Shown in pieces: positions 1 to 12,936 of a stretch of DNA of 64,000 nt (position 1 is the stretch's first letter; the number at the start of each line of letters is the position of its first letter). The DNA lies in the NCBI RefSeq assembly GCF_026914265.1, contig NC_069129.1, forward strand, positions 74,718,049 through 74,782,048, read 5' to 3'. A model generated the notes under the pieces. That model did no database searches. It was not told the DNA's origin and saw only the letters and a program-made list of their open reading frames with translations. The stretch is from Mya arenaria. Taxonomy: Eukaryota; Mollusca; Bivalvia; Myida; Myidae. Made by a program: the position numbers and the translations under genes.

Positions 1-80
1 TCCAGCGTACATCCCAAAATCATCGTAGGACATTAGTGAACATATTTGTATAGTGTACTTAACTCATGTTTGGCAAAACA

Positions 81-118
<38 letters not shown>

Positions 119-157
119 GATTTTTTTTTTTAAACATGATTGCCTCCTGTGGTTTAT

Positions 158-219
<62 letters not shown>

Positions 220-436
220 AGGCTGTCTGTCAGGCTGTCTGCAAAGCTGTGATAGGACATGGCTCAGTGTTTGTCAATTTGCTCTACAATGGCATTTGAT
301 GAATAGCGGCATTTGTTCAATGGTGGCCTTTGCGAAACAGGGGCAATTTGCTTAACGGTGGCCTTGGCGAAACAGGGGCATTCTGCTCAATGGTGGCCTT
401 TGCGAAACAGGGGCAATTTGCTTGATGAGGACGCTA

Positions 437-539
437 TAGGGTTAGGGTTAGGGTTAGGGTTAGGGTTAGGGTTAGGGTTAGGGTTAGGGTTAGGGTTAGG
501 GTTAGGGTTAGGGTTAGGGTTAGGGTTAGGGTTAGGGTT
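437..539 (+). repeat. Interstitial TTAGGG telomeric tract
   Basis: About 17 perfect head-to-tail copies of the vertebrate/mollusc-type telomere hexamer, G-rich strand on plus, embedded in unit F1 and not at a sequence end. Confidence 0.97.
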
Positions 540-691
540 TTGCACGGGAATATGCAGTCCGAAACGGGAATATGCAGTCCCAAACGGGAAAATGCAGATT
601 TAGGCACTTTACAGTTGGCAACCAGCTGCCAATTGGCAGCCATTTTACAGTTGGCATCCAGCTGACAATTTGCAGCTGGCAATTGGCAGCC

Positions 692-1300
692 AGTTGACAG
701 TATACAGCCGCTTTGGCAGCCGCCTTGTGAACGTCTGCCAGCTGGCAATTGGCAGCCAGCTAACAGTTGGCAACCAGCTGTTAACAGCTAACAGTTGGCA
801 GCCAGCTGGCAATTGGCAGCCGGCTGACAATTGGCAGCTGGCAATTGGCAGCCGGTTGACAGTATACAGCCGCTTTGGCAGCCGCCTTGTGAACGGCTGC
901 CAGCTGGCAATTGGCAGCCAGCTAACAGTTGGCAACCAGCTGTTAACAGCTAACAGTTGGCAGCCAGCTGGCAATTGGCAGCCGGCTGACAATTGGCAGC
1001 TGGCAATTGGCAGCCAGTTGACAGTATACAGCCGCTTTGGCAGCCGCCTTGTGAACGGCTGCCAGCTGGCAATTGGCAGCCAGCTAACAGTTGGCAACCA
1101 GCTGTTAACAGCTAACAGTTGGCAGCCAGCTGGCAATTGGCAGCCGGCTGACAATTGCCAGCTGGCAATTGGCAGCCAGTTGACAGTATACAGCCGCTTT
1201 GGCAGCCGCCTTGTGAACGGCTGCCAGCTGGCAATTGGCAGCCAGCTAACAGTTGGCAACCAGCTGTTAACAGCTAACAGTTGGCAGCCAGCTGGCAATT
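692..1300 (+). repeat. ~162-bp type-A monomer block (representative)
   Basis: Four monomers at exact 162-bp spacing. Each is made of shorter words GGCAGCCAGCTGGCAATTGG, GTTGGCAACCAGCTG and the 16-bp perfect palindrome core CAGCTGTTAACAGCTG (last base varies), plus TTGACAGTATACAGCCGC, which marks type A. Type B replaces that marker with CACTTTAAACTTAGCC and GAGCCTAGCTCGACC. CAGCTG, CAATTG and GTTAAC palindromes recur every 20-30 bp, so strands can fold on themselves. A monomer length near 160-170 bp is usual for nucleosome-phased satellites. Confidence 0.9.
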
Positions 1301-1741
1301 GACAGCCAGCTAACAGTTGGCAGCCACTTTAAACTTAGCCATGAAGAGCCTAGCTCGACCTTTGGCAGCCGCCTTGTGAACGGCTGCCAGCTGGCAATTG
1401 GCAGCCAGCTAACAGTTGGCAACCAGCTGTTAACAGCTAACAGTTGGCAGCCAGCTGGCAATTGACAGCCAGCTAACAGTTGGCAGCCACTTTAAACTTA
1501 GCCATGAAGAGCCTAGCTCGACCTTTGGCAGCCGCCTTGTGTACGGCTGCCAGCTGGCAATTGGCAGCCAGCTAACAGTTGGCAGCCAGCTGGCAGCCTG
1601 TTAACAGCTAACAGTTGGCAGCCAGCTGGCAATTGACAGCCAGCTAACAGTTGGCAGGCAGGCAATTTATTTTAAAAGCAAAATACACCTAGGGTTAGGC
1701 TAGGGTTACGGACATAGATTTTATAAAAAAAAAAAAGTGCA

Positions 1742-1821
1742 TCCAGCGTACATTCCAAAATCATCGTAGGACATTAGTGAACATATTTGTATAGTATACT
1801 TAACTCATGTTTGGCAAAACA

Positions 1822-1858
<37 letters not shown>

Positions 1859-1895
1859 GATTTTTTTTTTAACATGCTTGCCTCCTGTGGTTTAT

Positions 1896-1965
<70 letters not shown>

Positions 1966-3636
1966 AGGCTGTCTGTCAGGCTGTCTGCAAAGCTGTGATA
2001 GGACATGGCTCAGTGTTTGTCAATTTGCTCTACAATGGCATTTGATGAATAGCGGCAATTTGTTCAATGGTGGCCTTTGCGAAACAGGGGCAATTTGCTT
2101 AACGGTGGCCTTTGCGAAACAGGGGCATTCTGCTCAATGGTGGCCTTTGCGAAACAGGGGCAATTTGCTCTACAACGGCAATTGATGAGTAGCTGCATTT
2201 TGTTCAATGGTGGCCTTTGCTATAAACAGGGGCAATTTGCTTAACGGTGGCCTTTTCACCTGCAGAATGAGGCCGCAAATAGGATTTTGGTTGAAACGGG
2301 AATATGCAGTCCGGGACTGCATATTCCCGTTTCGGACTGCATATTCCCGTCAAACTAGGATTAGGGTTAGGGTTAGGGTTAGGGTTAGGGTTAGGGTTAG
2401 GGTTAGGGTTAGGGTTAGGGTTAGGGTTAGGGTTTTGCACGGGAATATGCAGTCCGAAACGGGAATATGCAGTCCCAAACGGGAAAATGCAGATTTAGGC
2501 ACTTTACAGTTGGCAACCAGCTGCCAATTGGCAGCCAGTTTACAGTTGGCATCCAGCTGACAATTTGCAGCTGGCAATTGGCAGCCAGTTGACAGTATAC
2601 AGCCGCTTTGGCAGCCGCCTTGTGAACGTCTGCCAGCTGGCAATTGGCAGCCAGCTAACAGTTGGCAACCAGCTGTTAACAGCTAACAGTTGGCAGCCAG
2701 CTGGCAATTGGCAGCCGGCTGACAATTGGCAGCTGGCAATTGGCAGCCGGTTGACAGTATACAGCCGCTTTGGCAGCCGCCTTGTGAACGGCTGCCAGCT
2801 GGCAATTGGCAGCCAGCTAACAGTTGGCAACCAGCTGTTAACAGCTAACAGTTGGCAGCCAGCTGGCAATTGGCAGCCGGCTGACAATTGGCAGCTGACA
2901 ATTGGCAGCCAGTTGACAGTATACAGCCGCTTTGGCAGCCGCCTTGTGAACGGCTGCCAGCTGGCAATTGGCAGCCAGCTAACAGTTGGCAACCAGCTGT
3001 TAACAGCTAACAGTTGGCAGCCAGCTGGCAATTGGCAGCCGGCTGACAATTGCCAGCTGGCAATTGGCAGCCAGTTGACAGTATACAGCCGCTTTGGCAG
3101 CCGCCTTGTGAACGGCTGCCAGGTGGCAATTGGCAGCCAGCTAACAGTTGGCAACCAGCTGTTAACAGCTAACAGTTGGCAGCCAGCTGGCAATTGACAG
3201 CCAGCTAACAGTTGGCAGCCACTTTAAACTTAGCCATGAAGAGCCTAGCTCGACCTTTGGCAGCCGCCTTGTGAACGGCTGCCAGCTGGCAATTGGCAGC
3301 CAGCTAACAGTTGGCAACCAGCTGTTAACAGCTAACAGTTGGCAGCCAGCTGGCAATTGACAGCCAGCTAACAGTTGGCAGCCACTTTAAACTTAGCCAT
3401 GAAGAGCCTAGCTCGACCTTTGGCAGCCGCCTTGTGTACGGCTGCCAGCTGGCAATTGGCAGCCAGCTAACAGTTGGCAGCCAGCTGGCAGCCTGTTAAC
3501 AGCTAACAGTTGGCATCCAGCTGGCAATTGACAGCCAGCTAACAGTTGGCAGGCAGGCAATTTATTTTAAAAGCAAAATACACCTAGGGTTAGGCTAGGG
3601 TTACGGACATAGATTTTATAAAAAAATAAAAGTGCA
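1742..3636 (+). repeat. Satellite unit F2
   Basis: A complete 1,895-bp unit with every module. The telomeric tract is at about 2360-2433 (12 copies). Four type-A monomers (from 2596, spacing 162) are followed by two type-B monomers (3241 and 3404). Confidence 0.9.
2293..2333. repeat. 41-bp perfect hairpin beside telomeric tract
   Basis: GAAACGGGAATATGCAGTCC, one central G, then its exact reverse complement. The same structure precedes the telomeric tract in units F2, F3, F4, F7 and F8. In the inverted half one arm carries a TGCACATTCCC variant in six units. Related direct copies of GGGAATATGCAGTCC follow on the other side of the tract. Confidence 0.9.
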
Positions 3637-3716
3637 TCCAGCGTACATTCCAAAATCATCGTAGGACATTAGTGAACATATTTGTATAGTATACTTAACT
3701 CATGTTTGGCAAAACA

Positions 3717-3754
<38 letters not shown>

Positions 3755-3790
3755 GATTTTTTTTTAACATGCTTGCCTCCTGTGGTTTAT

Positions 3791-3868
<78 letters not shown>

Positions 3869-6513
3869 AGGCTGTCTGTCAGGCTGTCTGCAAAGCTGTG
3901 ATAGGACATGGCTCAGTGTTTGTCAATTTGCTCTACAATGGCATTTGATGAATAGCGGCAATTTGTTCAATGGTGGCCTTTGCGAAACAGGGGCAATTTG
4001 CTTAACGGTGGCCTTTGCGAAACAGGGGCATTCTGCTCAATGGTGGCCTTTGCGAAACAGGGGCAATTTGCTCTACAACGGCAATTGATGAGTAGCTGCA
4101 TTTTGTTCAATGGTGGCCTTTGCTATAAACAGGGGCAATTTGCTTAACGGTGGCCTTTTCACCTGCAGAATGAGGCCGCAAATAGGATTTTGGTTGAAAC
4201 GGGAATATGCAGTCCGGGACTGCATATTCCCGTTTCGGACTGCATATTCCCGTCAAACTAGGATTAGGGTTAGGGTTAGGGTTAGGGTTAGGGTTAGGGT
4301 TAGGGTTAGGGTTAGGGTTAGGGTTAGGGTTAGGGTTTTGCACGGGAATATGCAGTCCGAAACGGGAATATGCAGTCCGAAACGGGAAAATGCAGATTTA
4401 GGCACTTTACAGTTGGCAACCAGCTGCCAATTGGCAGCCAGTTTACAGTTGGCATCCAGCTGACAATTGGCAGCTGGCAATTGGCAGCCAGTTGACAGTA
4501 TACAGCCGCTTTGGCAGCCGCCTTGTGAACGTCTGCCAGCTGGCAATTGGCAGCCAGCTAACAGTTGGCAACCAGCTGTTAACAGCTAACAGTTGGCAGC
4601 CAGCTGGCAATTGGCAGCCGGCTGACAACTGGCAGCTGGCAATTGGCAGCCGGTTGACAGTATACAGCCGCTTTGGCAGCCGCCTTGTGAACGGCTGCCA
4701 GCTGGCAATTGGCAGCCAGCTAACAGTTGGCAACCAGCTGTTAACAGCTAACAGTTGGCAGCCAGCTGGCAATTGGCAGCCGGCTGACAATTGGCAGCTG
4801 ACAATTGGCAGCCAGTTGACAGTATACAGCCGCTTTGGCAGCCGCCTTGTGAACGGCTGCCAGCTGGCAATTGGCAGCCAGCTAACAGTTGGCAACCAGC
4901 TGTTAACAGCTAACAGTTGACAGCCAGCTGGCAATTGGCAGCTGGCTGCCAATTGCCAGCTGCCAATTGGCAGCCAGTTGACAGTATACAGCCGCTTTGG
5001 CAGCCGCCTTGTGAACGGCTGCCAGGTGGCAATTGGCAGCCAGCTAACAGTTGGCAACCAGCTGTTAACAGCTAACAGTTGGCAGCCAGCTGGCAATTGA
5101 CAGCCAGCTAACAGTTGGCAGCCACTTTAAACTTAGCCATGAAGAGCCTAGCTCGACCTTTGGCAGCCGCCTTGTGAACGGCTGCCAGCTGGCAATTGGC
5201 AGCCAGCTAACAGTTGGCAACCAGCTGTTAACAGCTAACAGTTGGCAGCCAGCTGGCAATTGGCAGCCGGCTGACAACTGGCAGCTGGCAATTGGCAGCC
5301 AGTTGACAGTATACAGCCGCTTTGGCAGCCGCCTTGTGAACGGCTGCCAGCTGGCAATTGGCAGCCAGCTAACAGTTGGCAACCAGCTGTTAACAGCTAA
5401 CAGTTGGCAGCCAGCTGGCAATTGGCAGCCGGCTGACAATTGGCAGCTGGCAATTGGCAGCCAGTTGACAGTATACAGCCGCTTTGGCAGCCGCCTTGTG
5501 AACGGCTGCCAGCTGGCAATTGGCAGCCAGCTAACAGTTGGCAACCAGCTGTTAACAGCTAACAGTTGGCAGCCAGCTGGCAATTGGCAGCCGGCTGCCA
5601 ATTGCCAGCTGGCAATTGGCAGCCAGTTGACAGTATACAGCCGCTTTGGCAGCCGCCTTGTGAACGGCTGCCAGGTGGCAATTGGCAGCCAGCTAACAGT
5701 TGGCAACCAGCTGTTAACAGCTAACAGTTGGCAGCCAGCTGGCAATTGACAGCCAGCTAACAGTTGGCAGCCACTTTAAACTTAGCCATGAAGAGCCTAG
5801 CTCGACCTTTGGCAGCCGCCTTGTGAACGGCTGCCAGCTGGCAATTGGCAGCCAGCTAACAGTTGGCAACCAGCTGTTAACAGCTAACAGTTGGCAGCCA
5901 GCTGGCAATTGGCAGCCGGCTGACAATTGCCAGCTGGCAATTGGCAGCCAGTTGACAGTATACAGCCGCTTTGGCAGCCGCCTTGTGAACGGCTGCCAGG
6001 TGGCAATTGGCAGCCAGCTAACAGTTGGCAACCAGCTGTTAACAGCTAACAGTTGGCAGCCAGCTGGCAATTGACAGCCAGCTAACAGTTGGCAGCCACT
6101 TTAAACTTAGCCATGAAGAGCCTAGCTCGACCTTTGGCAGCCGCCTTGTGAACGGCTGCCAGCTGGCAATTGGCAGCCAGCTAACAGTTGGCAACCAGCT
6201 GTTAACAGCTAACAGTTGGCAGCCAGCTGGCAATTGACAGCCAGCTAACAGTTGGCAGCCACTTTAAACTTAGCCATGAAGAGCCTAGCTCGACCTTTGG
6301 CAGCCGCCTTGTGTACGGCTGCCAGCTGGCAATTGGCAGCCAGCTAACAGTTGGAAGCCAGCTGGCAGCCTGTTAACAGCTAACAGTTGGCAGCCAGCTG
6401 GCAATTGACAGCCAGCTAACAGTTGGCAGGCAGGCAATTTATTTTAAAAGCAAAATACACCTAGGGTTAGGCTAGGGTTACGGACATAGATTTTATAAAA
6501 AAATAAAAGTGCA
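3637..6513 (+). repeat. Satellite unit F3, internally expanded
   Basis: This is the longest unit, 2,877 bp. The excess lies in the monomer block, which reads A4-B-A3-B-A1-B-B (B markers near 5143, 5793, 6117 and 6280) instead of the usual A3 or A4 then B2. This looks like unequal exchange within the monomer block. The telomeric tract is at 4261-4337. Confidence 0.9.
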
Positions 6514-6593
6514 TCCAGCGTACATTCCAAAATCATCGTAGGACATTAGTGAACATATTTGTATAGTATACTTAACTCATGTTTGGCAAAACA

Positions 6594-6630
<37 letters not shown>

Positions 6631-6666
6631 GATTTTTTTTTAACATGCTTGCCTCCTGTGGTTTAT

Positions 6667-6740
<74 letters not shown>

Positions 6741-8249
6741 AGGCTGTCTGTCAGGCTGTCTGCAAAGCTGTGATAGGACATGGCTCAGTGTTTGTCAATT
6801 TGCTCTACAATGGCATTTGATTAATAGCGGCAATTTGTTCAATGGTGGCCTTTGCGAAACAGGGGCAATTTGCTTAACGGTGGCCTTTGCGAAACAGGGG
6901 CATTCTGCTCAATGGTGGCCTTTGCGAAACAGGGGCAATTTGCTCTACAACGGCAATTGATGAGTAGCTGCATTTTGTTCAATGGTGGCCTTTGCTATAA
7001 ACAGGGGCAATTTGCTTAACGGTGGCCTTTTCACCTGCAGAATGAGGCCGCAAATAGGATTTTGGTTGAAACGGGAATATGCAGTCCGGGACTGCATATT
7101 CCCGTTTCGGACTGCATATTCCCGTCAAACTAGGATTAGGGTTAGGGTTAGGGTTAGGGTTAGGGTTAGGGTTAGGGTTAGGGTTAGGGTTAGGGTTAGG
7201 GTTAGGGTTTTGCACGGGAATATGCAGTCCGAAACGGGAATATGCAGTCCCAAACGGGAAAATGCAGATTTAGGCACTTTACAGTTGGCAACCAGCTGCC
7301 AATTGGCAGCCAGTTTACAGTTGGCATCCAGCTGACAATTGGCAGCTGGCAATTGGCAGCCAGTTGACAGTATACAGCCGCTTTGGCAGCCGCCTTGTGA
7401 ACGGCTGCCAGCTGGCAATTGGCAGCCAGCTAACAGTTGGCAACCAGCTGTTAACAGCTAACAGTTGGCAGCCAGCTGGCAATTGGCAGCCGGCTGACAA
7501 TTGGCAGCTGGCAATTGGCAGCCAGTTGACAGTATACAGCCGCTTTGGCAGCCGCCTTGTGAACGGCTGCCAGCTGGCAATTGGCAGCCAGCTAACAGTT
7601 GGCAACCAGCTGTTAACAGCTAACAGTTGGCAGCCAGCTGGCAATTGGCAGCCGGCTGCCAATTGCCAGCTGGCAATTGGCAGCCAGTTGACAGTATACA
7701 GCCGCTTTGGCAGCCGCCTTGTGAACGGCTGCCAGGTGGCAATTGGCAGCCAGCTAACAGTTGGCAACCAGCTGTTAACAGCTAACAGTTGGCAGCCAGC
7801 TGGCAATTGACAGCCAGCTAACAGTTGGCAGCCACTTTAAACTTAGCCATGAAGAGCCTAGCTCGACCTTTGGCAGCCGCCTTGTGAACGGCTGCCAGCT
7901 GGCAATTGGCAGCCAGCTAACAGTTGGCAACCAGCTGTTAACAGCTAACAGTTGGCAGCCAGCTGGCAATTGACAGCCAGCTAACAGTTGGCAGCCACTT
8001 TAAACTTAGCCATGAAGAGCCTAGCTCGACCTTTGGCAGCCGCCTTGTGTACGGCTGCCAGCTGGCAATTGGCAGCCAGCTAACAGTTGGAAGCCAGCTG
8101 GCAGCCTGTTAACAGCTAACAGTTGGCAGCCAGCTGGCAATTGACAGCCAGCTAACAGTTGGCAGGCAGGCAATTTATTTTAAAAGCAAAATACACCTAG
8201 GGTTAGGCTAGGGTTACGGACATAGATTTTATAAAAAAATAAAAGTGCA
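6514..8249 (+). repeat. Satellite unit F4, subtype shared with F8
   Basis: A 1,736-bp unit with three A and two B monomers and a telomeric tract at 7135-7210. It carries the variant ATTTGATTAATAGCGG near 6817 where most units have ATTTGATGAATAGCGG. Unit F8 has the same variant, monomer count and length, so the two are duplicates 6,196 bp apart. Confidence 0.9.
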
Positions 8250-8378
8250 TCCAGCGTACATTCCAAAATCATCGTAGGACATTAGTGAACATATTTGTAT
8301 AGTATACTTAACTCATGTTTGGCAAAACAAAAAAAAAAAAACGATTTTTTTTTAACATGCTTGCCTCCTGTGGTTTAT

Positions 8379-8452
<74 letters not shown>

Positions 8453-9530
8453 AGGCTGTCTGTCAGGCTGTCTGCAAAGCTGTGATAGGACATGGCTCAG
8501 TGTTTGTCAATTTGCTCTACAATGGCATTTGATGAATAGCGGCAATTTGTTCAATGGTGGCCTTTGCGAAACAGGGGCAATTTGCTTAACGGTGGCCTTT
8601 GCGAAACAGGGGCATTCTGCTCAATGGTGGCCTTTGCGAAACAGGGGCAATTTGCTCTACAACGGCAATTGATGAGTAGCTGCATTTTGTTCAATGGTGG
8701 CCTTTGCTATAAACAGGGGCAATTTGCTTAACGGTGGCCTTTTCACCTGCAGCAATTGGCAATTGACAGCCAGCTAACAGTTGGCAGCCACTTTAAACTT
8801 AGCCATGAAGAGCCTAGCTCGACCTTTGGCAGCCGCCTTGTGAACGGCTGCCAGCTGGCAATTGGCAGCCAGCTAACAGTTGGCAACCAGCTGTTAACAG
8901 CTAACAGTTGGCAGCCAGCTGGCAATTGGCAGCCGGCTGACAATTGCCAGCTGGCAATTGGCAGCCAGTTGACAGTATACAGCCGCTTTGGCAGCCGCCT
9001 TGTGAACGGCTGCCAGGTGGCAATTGGCAGCCAGCTAACAGTTGGTAACCAGCTGTTAACAGCTAACAGTTGGCAGCCAGCTGGCAATTGACAGCCAGCT
9101 AACAGTTGGCAGCCACTTTAAACTTAGCCATGAAGAGCCTAGCTCGACCTTTGGCAGCCGCCTTGTGAACGGCTGCCAGCTGGCAATTGGCAGCCAGCTA
9201 ACAGTTGGCAACCAGCTGTTAACAGCTAACAGTTGGCAGCCAGCTGGCAATTGACAGCCAGCTAACAGTTGGCAGCCACTTTAAACTTAGCCATGAAGAG
9301 CCTAGCTCGACCTTTGGCAGCCGCCTTGTGTACGGCTGCCAGCTGGCAATTGGCAGCCAGCTAACAGTTGGAAGCCAGCTGGCAGCCTGTTAACAGCTAA
9401 CAGTTGGCAGCCAGCTGGCAATTGACAGCCAGCTAACAGTTGGCAGGCAGGCAATTTATTTTAAAAGCAAAATACACCTAGGGTTAGGCTAGGGTTACGG
9501 ACATAGATTTTATAAAAAAATAAAAGTGCA
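8250..9530 (+). repeat. Short satellite unit F5 without telomeric tract
   Basis: About 1,281 bp. After CTTTTCACCTGCAG the unit jumps directly to CAATTGGCAATTGACAG, so the GGGAATATGCAGTCC module and the TTAGGG tract are missing. Monomer order is B-A-B-B. The poly-A run is shortened to about 14 bases. It is nearly identical to F6 and to the visible part of F9. Confidence 0.9.
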
Positions 9531-9658
9531 TCCAGCGTACATTCCAAAATCATCGTAGGACATTAGTGAACATATTTGTATAGTATACTTAACTCATGTT
9601 TGGCAAAACAAAAAAAAAAAACGATTTTTTTTTAACATGCTTGCCTCCTGTGGTTTAT

Positions 9659-9732
<74 letters not shown>

Positions 9733-10810
9733 AGGCTGTCTGTCAGGCTGTCTGCAAAGCTGTGATAGGACATGGCTCAGTGTTTGTCAATTTGCTCTAC
9801 AATGGCATTTGATGAATAGCGGCAATTTGTTCAATGGTGGCCTTTGCGAAACAGGGGCAATTTGCTTAACGGTGGCCTTTGCGAAACAGGGGCATTCTGC
9901 TCAATGGTGGCCTTTGCGAAACAGGGGCAATTTGCTCTACAACGGCAATTGATGAGTAGCTGCATTTTGTTCAATGGTGGCCTTTGCTATAAACAGGGGC
10001 AATTTGCTTAACGGTGGCCTTTTCACCTGCAGCAATTGGCAATTGACAGCCAGCTAACAGTTGGCAGCCACTTTAAACTTAGCCATGAAGAGCCTAGCTC
10101 GACCTTTGGCAGCCGCCTTGTGAACGGCTGCCAGCTGGCAATTGGCAGCCAGCTAACAGTTGGCAACCAGCTGTTAACAGCTAACAGTTGGCAGCCAGCT
10201 GGCAATTGGCAGCCGGCTGACAATTGCCAGCTGGCAATTGGCAGCCAGTTGACAGTATACAGCCGCTTTGGCAGCCGCCTTGTGAACGGCTGCCAGGTGG
10301 CAATTGGCAGCCAGCTAACAGTTGGCAACCAGCTGTTAACAGCTAACAGTTGGCAGCCAGCTGGCAATTGACAGCCAGCTAACAGTTGGCAGCCACTTTA
10401 AACTTAGCCATGAAGAGCCTAGCTCGACCTTTGGCAGCCGCCTTGTGAACGGCTGCCAGCTGGCAATTGGCAGCCAGCTAACAGTTGGCAACCAGCTGTT
10501 AACAGCTAACAGTTGGCAGCCAGCTGGCAATTGACAGCCAGCTAACAGTTGGCAGCCACTTTAAACTTAGCCATGAAGAGCCTAGCTCGACCTTTGGCAG
10601 CCGCCTTGTGTACGGCTGCCAGCTGGCAATTGGCAGCCAGCTAACAGTTGGAAGCCAGCTGGCAGCCTGTTAACAGCTAACAGTTGGCAGCCAGCTGGCA
10701 ATTGACAGCCAGCTAACAGTTGGCAGGCAGGCAATTTATTTTAAAAGCAAAATACACCTAGGGTTAGGCTAGGGTTACGGACATAGATTTTATAAAAAAA
10801 TAAAAGTGCA
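9531..10810 (+). repeat. Short satellite unit F6 without telomeric tract
   Basis: 1,280 bp, almost the same sequence as F5 (one seen difference: GTTGGTAACC near 9044 in F5 against GTTGGCAACC here). F5 and F6 form a recent tandem duplication of the short subtype. Confidence 0.9.
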
Positions 10811-10890
10811 TCCAGCGTACATTCCAAAATCATCGTAGGACATTAGTGAACATATTTGTATAGTGTACTTAACTCATGTTTGGCAAAACA

Positions 10891-10928
<38 letters not shown>

Positions 10929-10964
10929 GATTTTTTTTTAACATGCTTGCCTCCTGTGGTTTAT

Positions 10965-11038
<74 letters not shown>

Positions 11039-12709
11039 AGGCTGTCTGTCAGGCTGTCTGCAAAGCTGTGATAGGACATGGCTCAGTGTTTGTCAATTTG
11101 CTCTACAATGGCATTTGATGAATAGCGGCAATTTGTTCAATGGTGGCCTTTGCGAAACAGGGGCAATTTGCTTAACGGTGGCCTTTGCGAAACAGGGGCA
11201 TTCTGCTCAATGGTGGCCTTTGCGAAACAGGGGCAATTTGCTCTACAACGGCAATTGATGAGTAGCTGCATTTTGTTCAATGGTGGCCTTTGCTATAAAC
11301 AGGGGCAATTTGCTTAACGGTGGCCTTTTCACCTGCAGAATGAGGCCGCAAATAGGATTTTGGTTGAAACGGGAATATGCAGTCCGGGACTGCATATTCC
11401 CGTTTCGGACTGCATATTCCCGTCAAACTAGGATTAGGGTTAGGGTTAGGGTTAGGGTTAGGGTTAGGGTTAGGGTTAGGGTTAGGGTTAGGGTTAGGGT
11501 TAGGGTTTTGCACGGGAATATGCAGTCCGAAACGGGAATATGCAGTCCCAAACGGGAAAATGCAGATTTAGGCACTTTACAGTTGGCAACCAGCTGCCAA
11601 TTGGCAGCCATTTTACAGTTGGCATCCAGCTGACAATTTGCAGCTGGCAATTGGCAGCCAGTTGACAGTATACAGCCGCTTTGGCAGCCGCCTTGTGAAC
11701 GTCTGCCAGCTGGCAATTGGCAGCCAGCTAACAGTTGGCAACCAGCTGTTAACAGCTAACAGTTGGCAGCCAGCTGGCAATTGGCAGCCGGCTGACAACT
11801 GGCAGCTGGCAATTGGCAGCCGGTTGACAGTATACAGCCGCTTTGGCAGCCGCCTTGTGAACGGCTGCCAGCTGGCAATTGGCAGCCAGCTAACAGTTGG
11901 CAACCAGCTGTTAACAGCTAACAGTTGGCAGCCAGCTGGCAATTGGCAGCCGGCTGACAATTGGCAGCTGACAATTGGCAGCCAGTTGACAGTATACAGC
12001 CGCTTTGGCAGCCGCCTTGTGAACGGCTGCCAGCTGGCAATTGGCAGCCAGCTAACAGTTGGCAACCAGCTGTTAACAGCTAACAGTTGGCAGCCAGCTG
12101 GCAATTGGCAGCCGGCTGACAATTGCCAGCTGGCAATTGGCAGCCAGTTGACAGTATACAGCCGCTTTGGCAGCCGCCTTGTGAACGGCTGCCAGGTGGC
12201 AATTGGCAGCCAGCTAACAGTTGGCAACCAGCTGTTAACAGCTAACAGTTGGCAGCCAGCTGGCAATTGACAGCCAGCTAACAGTTGGCAGCCACTTTAA
12301 ACTTAGCCATGAAGAGCCTAGCTCGACCTTTGGCAGCCGCCTTGTGAACGGCTGCCAGCTGGCAATTGGCAGCCAGCTAACAGTTGGCAACCAGCTGTTA
12401 ACAGCTAACAGTTGGCAGCCAGCTGGCAATTGACAGCCAGCTAACAGTTGGCAGCCACTTTAAACTTAGCCATGAAGAGCCTAGCTCGACCTTTGGCAGC
12501 CGCCTTGTGTACGGCTGCCAGCTGGCAATTGGCAGCCAGCTAACAGTTGGAAGCCAGCTGGCAGCCTGTTAACAGCTAACAGTTGGCAGCCAGCTGGCAA
12601 TTGACAGCCAGCTAACAGTTGGCAGGCAGGCAATTTATTTTAAAAGCAAAATACACCTAGGGTTAGGCTAGGGTTACGGACATAGATTTTATAAAAAAAT
12701 AAAAGTGCA
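10811..12709 (+). repeat. Satellite unit F7
   Basis: A complete 1,899-bp unit, monomer order A4-B2, telomeric tract at 11431-11508. It keeps the TATAGTGTACTT spelling in the leader seen in F1 (others have TATAGTATACTT), linking F7 to F1. Confidence 0.9.
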
Positions 12710-12789
12710 TCCAGCGTACATTCCAAAATCATCGTAGGACATTAGTGAACATATTTGTATAGTATACTTAACTCATGTTTGGCAAAACA

Positions 12790-12825
<36 letters not shown>

Positions 12826-12862
12826 GATTTTTTTTTTAACATGCTTGCCTCCTGTGGTTTAT

Positions 12863-12936
<74 letters not shown>

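Larger units (their letters stand above)
1..1741 (+). repeat. Satellite unit F1
   Basis: This 1,741-bp unit carries the longest telomeric tract of the forward half (437-539, about 17 copies). It lacks the hairpin module that precedes the tract in other units: the tract follows CTTGATGAGGACGCTA directly. It holds four type-A monomers (TATACAGCCG at 701, 863, 1025 and 1187, spacing exactly 162) and two type-B monomers (GAGCCTAGCTCG at 1346 and 1509). Confidence 0.9.

Noticed and set aside
2207-2560. Arg-Val, Gly-Leu, Asn-Pro and Thr-Leu dipeptide 'proteins'
   Set aside because: These are the six readings of TTAGGG/CCCTAA tracts.
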